DNA of 6,266 nucleotides. Source: Methylophilus sp. (GTDB lineage: Bacteria; Pseudomonadota; Gammaproteobacteria; Burkholderiales; Methylophilaceae). The notes below the pieces were generated by a model. That model saw nothing but the letters and a program-made list of their open reading frames with translations, made no database searches and was not told where the DNA came from. Positions 1 to 6,266 of this stretch are shown here, piece after piece (the first letter of the stretch is position 1; every line of letters begins with the position of its first letter). Position numbers and translations under genes: made by a program. The stretch is from positions 1 to 6,266 of the forward strand of contig JAIXZQ010000022.1 of assembly GCA_027489475.1 (NCBI GenBank), read 5' to 3'.

Positions 1-563
1 ATCAATTATCGGCCTATGACGCCAATACGCTGACTGCCTCGCGGGCGCTGGCGGATTATTATTTGGCCACGGTGGCTGCTGGTGCAGAGCCAAAACAAGC
101 AGCTAACTGGGTCATGGGTGCCTTATTGGCTAAACTAAATGCGGAAGAAAGAAGCATATATCAATCACCCTTAAGTCCTAAACTTTTAGCGTCTTTGCTT
201 AAAAGATTATCTGAGGGTGTTTTATCATCTTCAGGTGCAAAACATGTATTCGATAGAATTTGGATTGAATCTAGTGAGTCCGCTGCCATTGTTTCAGTTA
301 ATGAATTTGGTGGATTAGAAAAAGAGCTAAAAATAATTGATGAAATTATTGTTAGAGATGATTTAAAGCAAGTCTCTGACAGCGGTGCGATTGAGGCCAT
401 CATTCAAGAGGTGCTGGCAGCCAATCAAGCCATGGTGGACGAATTTAAGTCAGGGAAAGAAAAAGCCTTTAACGCACTGGTTGGTCAGTGTATGAAAGCC
501 TCTAAAGGCAAGGCCAATCCTGCGCAAGTCAACACCTTGCTAAAAAAATTGCTGGAAAGTTAA
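1..563 (+). CDS. gatB: Aspartyl/glutamyl-tRNA(Asn/Gln) amidotransferase subunit B, 3' part
   Basis: The frame is open from base 3, so the start lies left of the window; about 186 codons remain before the TAA at 561-563. GatB is the kinase and tRNA-binding subunit of GatCAB, which amidates Glu-tRNA(Gln) and/or Asp-tRNA(Asn) in the cytoplasm. Recognition rests on LSAYDANTLTASRALADYY at the left edge, then AANWVMG, LKQVSDSGAIEAIIQEVLAAN and GKANPAQVNTLLKK, which belong to the helical and YqeY-like tail domains that bind tRNA. The middle is odd. Between the conserved Trp at 261-263 and LKQ at 363-371 there are roughly 20 more residues than I recall for GatB, in DNA of about 32% G+C (145-360) against about 50-57% on either side, with AGA, ATA and TTA codons. 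The frame stays open and the C-terminal motifs are intact, so the gene is probably functional. A terminator follows directly. Confidence 0.93.
   Translation, partial: QLSAYDANTLTASRALADYYLATVAAGAEPKQAANWVMGALLAKLNAEERSIYQSPLSPKLLASLLKRLSEGVLSSSGAKHVFDRIWIESSESAAIVSVNEFGGLEKELKIIDEIIVRDDLKQVSDSGAIEAIIQEVLAANQAMVDEFKSGKEKAFNALVGQCMKASKGKANPAQVNTLLKKLLES
145..375 (+). other. A+T-rich block inside gatB
   Basis: By hand count, bases 145-360 are about 32% G+C, while 1-120 are about 56% and 421-540 about 48%. Codons in the block favour AGA, ATA, TTA, TCA and GTT, unlike the flanking gatB codons and the other genes here. The block covers the end of the helical domain and the linker to the YqeY-like tail, and includes the extra residues. 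Possible causes are intragenic recombination with a low-G+C relative, a small in-frame insertion that later diverged, or relaxed selection on a linker. The sequence alone does not choose between these. Confidence 0.6.
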
Positions 564-581
564 TACAATCCAGCGACGACC

Positions 582-606
582 ATCCCGCCTGTGGCGGGAT
601 TTTTTT
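582..606 (+). terminator. Rho-independent terminator after gatB
   Basis: A perfect 8-bp stem, ATCCCGCC (582-589) with GGCGGGAT (593-600), closes a TGT loop and runs straight into six T residues (601-606). It begins 19 bases after the gatB stop codon and separates gatB from the thiC unit. Confidence 0.9.
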
Positions 607-729
607 CGACTGTGTCAGGGGTAAACCATCGCGTGACTATCGTTAACTAGGCCACTTTGGGCGAGTTCCATGCCATGCTTTATTCAGTATGGTCAGCCTT
701 TAGCAAGCGGCGCAAGGCGGTGGTTTTGC
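607..729 (+). other. Non-coding spacer between gatB terminator and thiC promoter
   Basis: No credible gene is seen between the gatB terminator and the thiC promoter. A 6-bp inverted repeat, GCAAGC (703-708) and GCTTGC (728-733), touches the -35 region proposed for thiC but is too short to interpret. The whole gap between gatB and thiC (564-902) is otherwise filled by the terminator, promoter, riboswitch and sequestering hairpin listed separately. Confidence 0.6.
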
Positions 730-758
730 TTGCGTTGTTGGGCGAATTCACGGACAAT
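730..758 (+). promoter_or_regulatory. Candidate sigma-70 promoter for thiC
   Basis: TTGCGT (730-735) and GACAAT (753-758) are separated by 17 bases and match the -35 and -10 consensus at 3 and 4 of 6 positions. Transcription would start near 765, at the 5' edge of the TPP aptamer, which is where a riboswitch promoter should place it. The positional fit is stronger evidence than the match score. Confidence 0.5.
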
Positions 759-762
759 GCCT

Positions 763-863
763 GCGTTGCTAGGGGTCTGTAAATCCTTCATTTAGTGCAG
801 GTTTTTTACAGTGAGAGTTACCCTTTGAACCTGATGCGGGTCATGCCGCCGTAGGGAATGCAA
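763..863 (+). promoter_or_regulatory. TPP riboswitch aptamer (THI element) of thiC
   Basis: This RNA binds thiamine pyrophosphate and lowers thiC expression when the cofactor is plentiful. Visible parts are P1, TTGC (766-769) with GCAA (860-863); P2, GGGT (773-776) with ACCC (820-823); P3, CTGTAAA (777-783) with TTTACAG (805-811); the TGAGA pyrimidine-binding core (812-816); the ACCTGAT strand (829-835); P4/P5, GCGG (836-839) with CCGC (846-849); and the hallmark GTAGGGAA (851-858). It sits directly upstream of thiC, its most common partner. The P5 loop reads GTCATG where ATAATG or GTAATG is usual. The downstream hairpin suggests translational control. Confidence 0.95.
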
Positions 864-869
864 GTCTCC

Positions 870-2783
<1,914 letters not shown>

Positions 2784-2797
2784 CCAGTCAGCCTAAG

Positions 2798-2822
2798 TGT
2801 AAAGCAGGTTTCCTGTTTTACA
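2798..2822 (+). other. Hairpin in thiC 3' untranslated region
   Basis: TGTAAAGCAGG (2798-2808) pairs with CCTGTTTTACA (2812-2822) across a TTT loop, giving 11 bp with one G-U pair. It lies 14 bases after the thiC stop and 12 bases before the terminator stem. No T run follows, so it is not itself a terminator; it could protect the mRNA 3' end. Confidence 0.5.
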
Positions 2823-2834
2823 GTCTATCCAGTG

Positions 2835-2862
2835 AAAAGCCAGCGACATCGCTGGCTTTTTT
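2835..2862 (+). terminator. Rho-independent terminator after thiC
   Basis: An 11-bp perfect stem, AAAAGCCAGCG (2835-2845) with CGCTGGCTTTT (2850-2860), closes an ACAT loop and ends in a T run (2857-2862). The A-rich 5' arm would let it also act on leftward transcripts, but no leftward gene lies nearby. Confidence 0.9.
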
Positions 2863-2951
2863 CTTGCCCGTCATCATGCCGTCTGTTCACAAGCAAACCG
2901 TATCACGCGGCGGATGGAGTATGTCTTTAGGTATATACCGATCTACATATT

Positions 2952-3019
2952 TAGTGAGATTACTTGTGGTCAAAGGCCTGACAAAATACACACCATGCAG
3001 TCAAGTAATTGACTCACTA
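2952..3019. repeat. Long inverted repeat upstream of the small secreted protein gene
   Basis: TAGTGAGATTACTTG (2952-2966) is matched by its reverse complement at 3002-3019, interrupted only by three extra bases (TGA, 3010-3012): CAAGTAAT then CTCACTA. The arms are 15 bp long and 35 bases apart. Inside the loop, GTCA (2969-2972) can pair with TGAC (2979-2982). The right arm ends 15 bases before the ribosome binding site at 3035. It could be a 5'-untranslated hairpin or a two-half-site protein-binding region. Promoter candidates are weak and disagree: CATATT at 2946-2951 would put most of the left arm in the mRNA, while TTGTGG (2964-2969) with TACACA (2987-2992) would exclude it. Confidence 0.7.
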
Positions 3020-3046
3020 CAACAACACAACACCAAGGAGTTTGAT

Positions 3047-3316
3047 ATGAAAAAAACCATGACCGCTCTGTTAATCGCTGCCCCACTGTGGATGCTGGCC
3101 ACTACCGCTGGTGCTGAAACACAAGATAACGCATTAGAAAAAACCAAAACCGCAGCGCAATTTTTAGGTCAGCGCGCTTATGCAGCCCCAGTTCAGACGG
3201 CACGTGCAGATGCGCAAGAAGCCTGGGTAGGCGCAACTTTGGTGGTGGATAGCATGACTGCCAATCCAGTCGCTAGCCAACAAAAATTGCATATGTTAGG
3301 TAAGCGCGCGTTTTAA
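3047..3316 (+). CDS. Small secreted protein of unknown function (89 aa)
   Basis: I do not recognise a family. The ATG at 3047 is chosen because AAGGAG (3035-3040) lies six bases upstream and the product then starts with a textbook signal peptide: MKK, a hydrophobic core (about residues 6-18), and likely signal peptidase I cleavage after AGA at residue 23. The frame is open further left to 2864, but that extension would cross the inverted repeat and bury the signal peptide. The mature part is about 66 residues, rich in Ala and Gln, with no Cys and no further membrane segment, so it is probably soluble in the periplasm or exported. FLGQRAY (39-45) and MLGKRAF (83-89) look like a repeated motif, the second forming the exact C-terminus. 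Structured DNA lies on both sides of the gene. No neighbour suggests a function. Confidence 0.8.
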   Translation: MKKTMTALLIAAPLWMLATTAGAETQDNALEKTKTAAQFLGQRAYAAPVQTARADAQEAWVGATLVVDSMTANPVASQQKLHMLGKRAF

Positions 3317-3324
3317 CCTATGTA

Positions 3325-3492
3325 GTGGCAGGGGGAGGCAAACTCCCAGCTTTTCCTTCCTGTCACGCATCGCATCGCACGTGCTGATCGAACAGGTGCG
3401 GTGCGCCGGGTGAACCAAGTTGCACGCTTGGCTCATCCACCCCATTAAAAGCACTCTCTCTGTTGCCCTCCGCGTTGCGGAGGGTTTTTTTT
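3325..3492 (+). ncRNA. Candidate structured RNA or structured 3' UTR
   Basis: Four stems occur in series on the plus strand. The first is GTGGCAGG (3325-3332) with CCTGTCAC (3359-3366), with GGGAG/CTCCC (3333-3337/3343-3347) nested inside. The second is CGCATCGCAC (3371-3380) with GTGCGGTGCG (3396-3405), plus an inner CTG/CAG (3384-3386/3393-3395). The third is a 12-bp arm, 3408-3419 with 3427-3438, having one mismatch and one G-U pair. The fourth is the terminator at 3466-3492. Bases 3439-3465 between the third and fourth look unpaired and pyrimidine-rich. It starts nine bases after the small gene's stop, so a 3' UTR or a 3'-derived small RNA is likelier than an independent gene; I see no convincing internal promoter. 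It cannot be a cis leader because the next gene is on the other strand. It matches no RNA family I know. Confidence 0.4.
3466..3492 (+). terminator. Rho-independent terminator of the small secreted protein unit
   Basis: CCCTCCGC (3466-3473) and GCGGAGGG (3477-3484) form a perfect 8-bp G+C-rich stem with a GTT loop, followed by eight T residues (3485-3492). The T run overlaps the stop codon of yaeQ on the opposite strand (3491-3493). Read leftward, the stem has no T run after it, so it should work only for rightward transcripts. Confidence 0.93.
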
Positions 3493-4030
3493 AACTGGCG
3501 GTTTTTAAAACCTGTGGCGTCAGTTCAAAGCTGTCAGTGGTATGGCTGATCAGCAGGTGACCATCCTGTCGGGTAAAACTAATGCTTAAGCCGCGCTCGG
3601 CCGCTGCAGCCAAGGCCTGCGTATCCGGCAAAAGAATCACGGTCAGTGCGTCACATTTACTCAGCGCTTTGCTGTTTTGCGCCCACCATTGCTCGGCAGT
3701 GCGGCCGCCATACAGGATTTGTACTACCTCTTGCGCACGGCCACAGGCCTTGCGGATTTCCCGTTCGTCTGGCAGGCCCACACATATCCAGCGTATGATG
3801 GCGCCCGTTAAGTCTTTTTGCCACAGGTCTGGTTCGTCGTCTTCGCTGAGCCCATTGGCAAACACCAAGTCTGGGTCTGCAAACAACACAAAGGCCAGCA
3901 GTCGCACCATGAGGCGCTCTTCGGTTTCAGAAGGGTGTCTCGCCAAGGTCAGCGCGTGCTGTTGATAATAATGCCTGTCCATATCAGCAATGGATACATC
4001 CATCTTATAGACGGTAGATTTGAGCGCCAT
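3491..4030 (-). CDS. yaeQ: YaeQ family protein
   Basis: The 179-residue product matches E. coli YaeQ (about 181 residues) along its length: MALKSTVYKMDVSIADMDRH, LTLARHPSETEERLMVRLLAF, LSEDDEPDLW, GLPDEREIRKACGRAQEV and the WW motif near residue 114. YaeQ proteins adopt a PD-(D/E)XK nuclease-like fold according to published structures. The biochemical role is not established; the E. coli gene was once reported to compensate for loss of the RfaH antiterminator. The protein has no signal peptide or membrane segment, so it is cytoplasmic. The start is supported by AGGGA (minus strand, 4036-4040) five bases before the ATG. One oddity is Cys83 in RWICVG, where the homologues I recall have Glu (WIEVG or WIELG). 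The gene is convergent with the small secreted protein unit and divergent from the tetR operon, so it is probably transcribed alone. Confidence 0.93.
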   Translation of the reverse strand: MALKSTVYKMDVSIADMDRHYYQQHALTLARHPSETEERLMVRLLAFVLFADPDLVFANGLSEDDEPDLWQKDLTGAIIRWICVGLPDEREIRKACGRAQEVVQILYGGRTAEQWWAQNSKALSKCDALTVILLPDTQALAAAAERGLSISFTRQDGHLLISHTTDSFELTPQVLKTAS

Positions 4031-4057
4031 GGGAATCCCTGCACATAAAGAGTCGGC

Positions 4058-4066
4058 AGTATAACA
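4058..4066 (-). promoter_or_regulatory. Extended -10 promoter of yaeQ
   Basis: Reading leftward, TGTTATACT combines the extended -10 element TGn with TATACT, a 5 of 6 match to the -10 consensus. A transcription start near 4051 would give a leader of about 20 bases that includes the AGGGA ribosome binding site. No good -35 is seen at the usual spacing, which is common for extended -10 promoters. A TGACC (4073-4077) and GGTCA (4087-4091) inverted repeat lies just upstream. Confidence 0.5.
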
Positions 4067-4115
4067 AACCTATGACCTCGCTTAGGGGTCATTCACCGCA
4101 CAGCAAAATGATTGC

Positions 4116-4145
4116 TTGCAAAGAGGGCACCATCTTGCGTAAAAT
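4116..4145 (+). promoter_or_regulatory. Candidate promoter of the tetR-efflux operon
   Basis: TTGCAA (4116-4121, 4 of 6) and TAAAAT (4140-4145, 5 of 6) are separated by 18 bases. The start point would fall near 4152, inside the palindrome that begins at 4142, so a bound repressor would block it. A second possible -10, TATACT (4171-4176), abuts the right end of the palindrome but has no good -35; its use would be blocked in the same way. Confidence 0.45.
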
Positions 4146-4171
4146 AAAAATGAAACGTTTTATTTTTATTT
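4142..4171. promoter_or_regulatory. Probable TetR operator: 30-bp near-perfect palindrome
   Basis: The sequence is symmetric about the C-G step at 4156/4157 with 14 of 15 pairs matching; the only exception is G4152 with T4161. The core reads TGAAACGTTTTA (4151-4162) and the arms are A runs and T runs. It overlaps the candidate tetR promoters and lies about 80 bases before the tetR start. TetR-family repressors commonly bind such palindromes at their own promoters, so the expected role is autorepression of tetR and the co-transcribed efflux gene, relieved by a ligand. It is 80 bases or more upstream of the yaeQ -10, so control of yaeQ is less likely. Confidence 0.7.
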
Positions 4172-4249
4172 ATACTCATCCAATTGTCTGCTGATTAAAT
4201 TGTCGCCCGTAGAGCCCATGATGACACCACCCACGCAGGAAAACGCTTG

Positions 4250-4930
4250 ATGACGCAGCCTGTGCAGACCCCTTCTGTTGCGCTCCCGACAAAACGGGCG
4301 AGCAAAGTCGGTCGCCCGAAATTGGGGACTGAGCGTGAACGGCATGCCCATCTGCTGGCACAAGCCATGGATTTGCTGATGCGCGAAGGCGTTGCCAATA
4401 CCAGCATGGCCAGAATCGCCGCGTATTGCGGCGTCTCTACGCGCACCTTGTATCAGCACTATGAAAACAAATATGCGCTGCTGATTGCCGCCATGAAGCA
4501 CATGATTGAACAAGATGCGCTTGTGATCGGCGAAATCGGACAGTTTAGGGGCCAATCGTTAGCGCAGGTGCTGACCGAAATCGGCCGCTTCATTTTAAAC
4601 CGGGTGCTAGAGCCTAAACTCTTGTCATTTTTTAAGCTCAGCCTAACAGAAGTCGGTCTGTATCCTGAGATCGCCCGCGAGATGAAAGCCGTCGGTCCGG
4701 AACGTATTTTTCAGTTATTGGCAGACCTGTTTAAACACTACGCCGCACAAGGACAATTGCCGCAGGTGAATTTTATTCAGGCGGCAGAGTCCTATTGCGA
4801 GCTTTTGATCGCGGGGCCACGCATGAAAGCGCTGTTTGGCGGCTTGCCGGCGGACTGGGATGCCGAGGCCCATATTGCATTTGTGGTGCAATTGTTTTTA
4901 AACGGATTACAAGGGATGAAAGATCAATGA
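4250..4930 (+). CDS. TetR/AcrR-family transcriptional repressor
   Basis: The 226-residue protein has a basic N-terminal tail (KRASKVGRPK, residues 15-24), then a TetR DNA-binding domain (about 30-78) whose helix-turn-helix reads TSMARIAAYCGVSTRTLYQHYENK (51-74). The C-terminal part (about 100-225) is all-helical ligand-binding and dimerisation sequence; LEPKLLSFFKLSLTEVGLYPEI and the AGPRM region resemble AefR-like TetR C-terminal domains. The ATG at 4250 is preferred; AGGA (4237-4240) is nine bases upstream. A TTG at 4247 is an alternative that adds only one residue. The 3' end overlaps the next gene by four bases (ATGA, 4927-4930), so it is cotranscribed and probably translationally coupled with the efflux gene, its likely target. 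A promoter palindrome suggests autoregulation. The inducing ligand cannot be read from the sequence. Confidence 0.92.
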   Translation: MTQPVQTPSVALPTKRASKVGRPKLGTERERHAHLLAQAMDLLMREGVANTSMARIAAYCGVSTRTLYQHYENKYALLIAAMKHMIEQDALVIGEIGQFRGQSLAQVLTEIGRFILNRVLEPKLLSFFKLSLTEVGLYPEIAREMKAVGPERIFQLLADLFKHYAAQGQLPQVNFIQAAESYCELLIAGPRMKALFGGLPADWDAEAHIAFVVQLFLNGLQGMKDQ

Positions 4931-6266
4931 CACAGCACGGGGAGGGGCTTTTAGAGCGCCGCTGGCGGGCATGGCAGCTAAGACTATGGGTCATGGCCAG
5001 CCTGTTGCTGCTAAATGGCTGCAGCATGCTAGAAACCTATTTGCGCCCGCAACCTGAGGTGGCCAACCAATGGCAGGCACCGCTGCCACATGACGGCAAA
5101 GTGGCTGCACTGAAAGAATGGTGGGCACAGTTTAACGATCCGGTGCTCAATCAACTCCTGCAAGAGGCGCAGCAACAAAGTCCGTCGTTAGCCATTGCCG
5201 TTGCAAATATCCGTGCTGCGCGCGCCAATTTGGGTTCAGCCGCCGCGCAGGGGTTTCCTACGCTGAGCGCCACTACCTCTTTTACTGAAAGCAAAGGCGC
5301 GAACGCCGCGTTGGGCGCGAGCACTATCAAGATTACCAGTGGTACCTTGGATGCCAGCTGGGAGCTAGATTTATTTGGCAAAGTCCGGTCTGCCAAGCAG
5401 GCCGCTTTGGCGCAGCTCGAGTCCAAAGAAATTGCTTGGCATGAGGCGCGTATCAGTCTGGCGGCAGAAGTAGCCAATAATTATGTCAATTACCGTGCTT
5501 GTCAGGCCTCAGCAGAAGCGTTGAATCATGCGCTGCTCTCACGACAAGAGACGGTGCGTTTATCAGGGATTGCCAGTCGCGCAGGCTTTACTGCACCAGC
5601 GGACGTGGCGCTGGCTGAGGCCGCCATGCGTGCCAGTGAATCAACCCTGGATGGTCAACAGGCAGAGTGTGATGGATTGATCAAGGCGCTGGTAGCGCTC
5701 ACTAACCAGCCTGAAGCGCAATTGCGTGCCTTACTGGCATCGCGGTCTGGCTTACCACAACCGGCGATGTTTGAGGTCAACACGGTGCCAGCGGCACTGT
5801 TGACCCGCCGCCCAGACTTGGCCATTGATGAGCGCAAGCTGGCCGAAGCCAGCGCCAATATTGGGGTGTCCAAAGCCGCGTTGTTTCCAAGCTTGAGCTT
5901 GACCGGCTCTATCGGCTACAGACGTACAGGTGTGAATGGCGTCGTCATTCAAGGCCAAACCTGGTCGTATGGCCCTAGCCTGAAGTTGCCGATATTTGAT
6001 GGCGGTGCGTTACGCGCAGCGCTTGAAGAAGACCGTGCAACCTTTGATAACCTGATGGCGACCTACCAGCAAGATGTGCGCAATGCGGTCAAAGAGGTCG
6101 AACAAGCGCTGGTGAATCTTGAAAGTGCCAGCCGCCGAGCACAGTCCGAGCAGGCCAGCGCCAGCCAGTATCAGCAGTATTTCAAAGCGGCAGAACGCAA
6201 CTGGAAATCTGGCGGGCTGGATTTGCTTGGACTCGAAGATGCCAGACGGCAGATGATTAATGCTGA
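4927..6266 (+). CDS. NodT/OprM-type outer-membrane efflux lipoprotein, 3' end cut
   Basis: The frame is open from the ATG at 4927 to the window edge (446 codons and two bases). This is an outer-membrane factor: a TolC-like trimeric channel that joins a periplasmic adaptor and an inner-membrane pump to export drugs or other small molecules. It begins with a basic N-region, a hydrophobic stretch (20-29) and a lipobox LNGC with Cys32 as the lipidated residue. Two OEP repeats follow: EWWAQFNDPVL (64-74), DASWELDLFGKVR (142-154), RRPDL (294-298), ALFPSLSLTGSIGYR and PIFDGG (355-360). Members are usually about 460-500 residues, and GGLDLLGLEDARRQ near the edge matches the closing region, so perhaps 20-50 residues are missing. 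AAGGGA (4911-4916), inside tetR, is the probable ribosome binding site. The substrate is unknown; adaptor and pump genes are expected downstream. Confidence 0.95.
   Translation, partial: MTQHGEGLLERRWRAWQLRLWVMASLLLLNGCSMLETYLRPQPEVANQWQAPLPHDGKVAALKEWWAQFNDPVLNQLLQEAQQQSPSLAIAVANIRAARANLGSAAAQGFPTLSATTSFTESKGANAALGASTIKITSGTLDASWELDLFGKVRSAKQAALAQLESKEIAWHEARISLAAEVANNYVNYRACQASAEALNHALLSRQETVRLSGIASRAGFTAPADVALAEAAMRASESTLDGQQAECDGLIKALVALTNQPEAQLRALLASRSGLPQPAMFEVNTVPAALLTRRPDLAIDERKLAEASANIGVSKAALFPSLSLTGSIGYRRTGVNGVVIQGQTWSYGPSLKLPIFDGGALRAALEEDRATFDNLMATYQQDVRNAVKEVEQALVNLESASRRAQSEQASASQYQQYFKAAERNWKSGGLDLLGLEDARRQMINA

Noticed and set aside
161..403. Minus-strand open frame within gatB
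   Set aside because: It is a by-product of the A+T-rich block; the plus strand there is read as GatB with conserved motifs on both sides.
2930..2939. Perfect 10-bp palindrome GGTATATACC
   Set aside because: It is short and A/T-centred, with no second copy or clear promoter relation, so it is not distinguishable from chance.
2952..3019. Miniature transposable element bounded by the 15-bp inverted repeat
   Set aside because: No target-site duplication flanks it and no second copy is present in the window. A regulatory or RNA structure is simpler.
2864..3046. In-frame upstream extension of the small secreted protein, giving 150 residues
   Set aside because: It would start next to the thiC terminator, cross the inverted repeat and bury an excellent signal peptide. 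The ATG at 3047 has AAGGAG six bases upstream.
3367..3380. Tandem CGCAT repeat
   Set aside because: Only two full copies plus a partial third exist, and they are explained as part of the stem 3371-3380/3396-3405.
3331..3443. Cobalamin riboswitch or tRNA-like element
   Set aside because: A GGGAGG...CTCCC segment and a GGTTCACCC-like string on the minus strand suggested it, but there is no B12 box, no cloverleaf and no suitable downstream gene.
3582..3965. Plus-strand open frame of 127 codons inside yaeQ
   Set aside because: It is antisense to a clearly recognised YaeQ coding sequence, has no ribosome binding site and gives a low-complexity Ser/Arg/Cys-rich product.
4247..4249. TTG start for the TetR regulator
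   Set aside because: An ATG follows immediately at 4250 and forms TGATG with the upstream frame. The TTG has slightly better spacing to AGGA but adds only one residue.

Overview
The window looks like a stretch of betaproteobacterial chromosome. The closest fit from memory is a Methylophilaceae-type methylotroph, judged from the ThiC, YaeQ and NodT-type protein sequences, the moderate G+C and the gene order. That placement is recognition, not a computed result. No mobile element, tRNA, rRNA or CRISPR array is visible.

Layout. Bases 1-563 are the 3' end of gatB (tRNA-dependent amidotransferase subunit B), closed by a strong terminator. The part-coding tail of this gene contains an unusually A+T-rich block and extra residues. 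Next comes a thiamine-biosynthesis unit: a promoter, a TPP riboswitch, a hairpin that can hide the ribosome binding site, and full-length thiC (903-2783), ended by a terminator. A third unit encodes a small secreted protein of unknown function (3047-3316). It has a long inverted repeat in front of it, and about 170 bases of serial hairpins ending in a perfect terminator behind it. yaeQ follows on the opposite strand (3491-4030), convergent with that unit.

yaeQ is divergent from an efflux operon. That operon begins with a TetR/AcrR-family repressor (4250-4930) and continues with an overlapping gene for a NodT/OprM-type outer-membrane efflux lipoprotein (4927 to beyond the window end). A 30-bp near-perfect palindrome lies on the repressor's own promoter and is the probable operator, so repressor and pump are probably controlled together. 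Periplasmic adaptor and inner-membrane pump genes would be expected just past the right edge.

The genes themselves belong to known families. The less explained signals are in the non-coding DNA: the structured region between the small secreted protein and yaeQ, the inverted repeat before the small gene, and a readable translational switch for the TPP riboswitch. Within genes, the gatB compositional block and a Glu-to-Cys change in YaeQ deserve a check.
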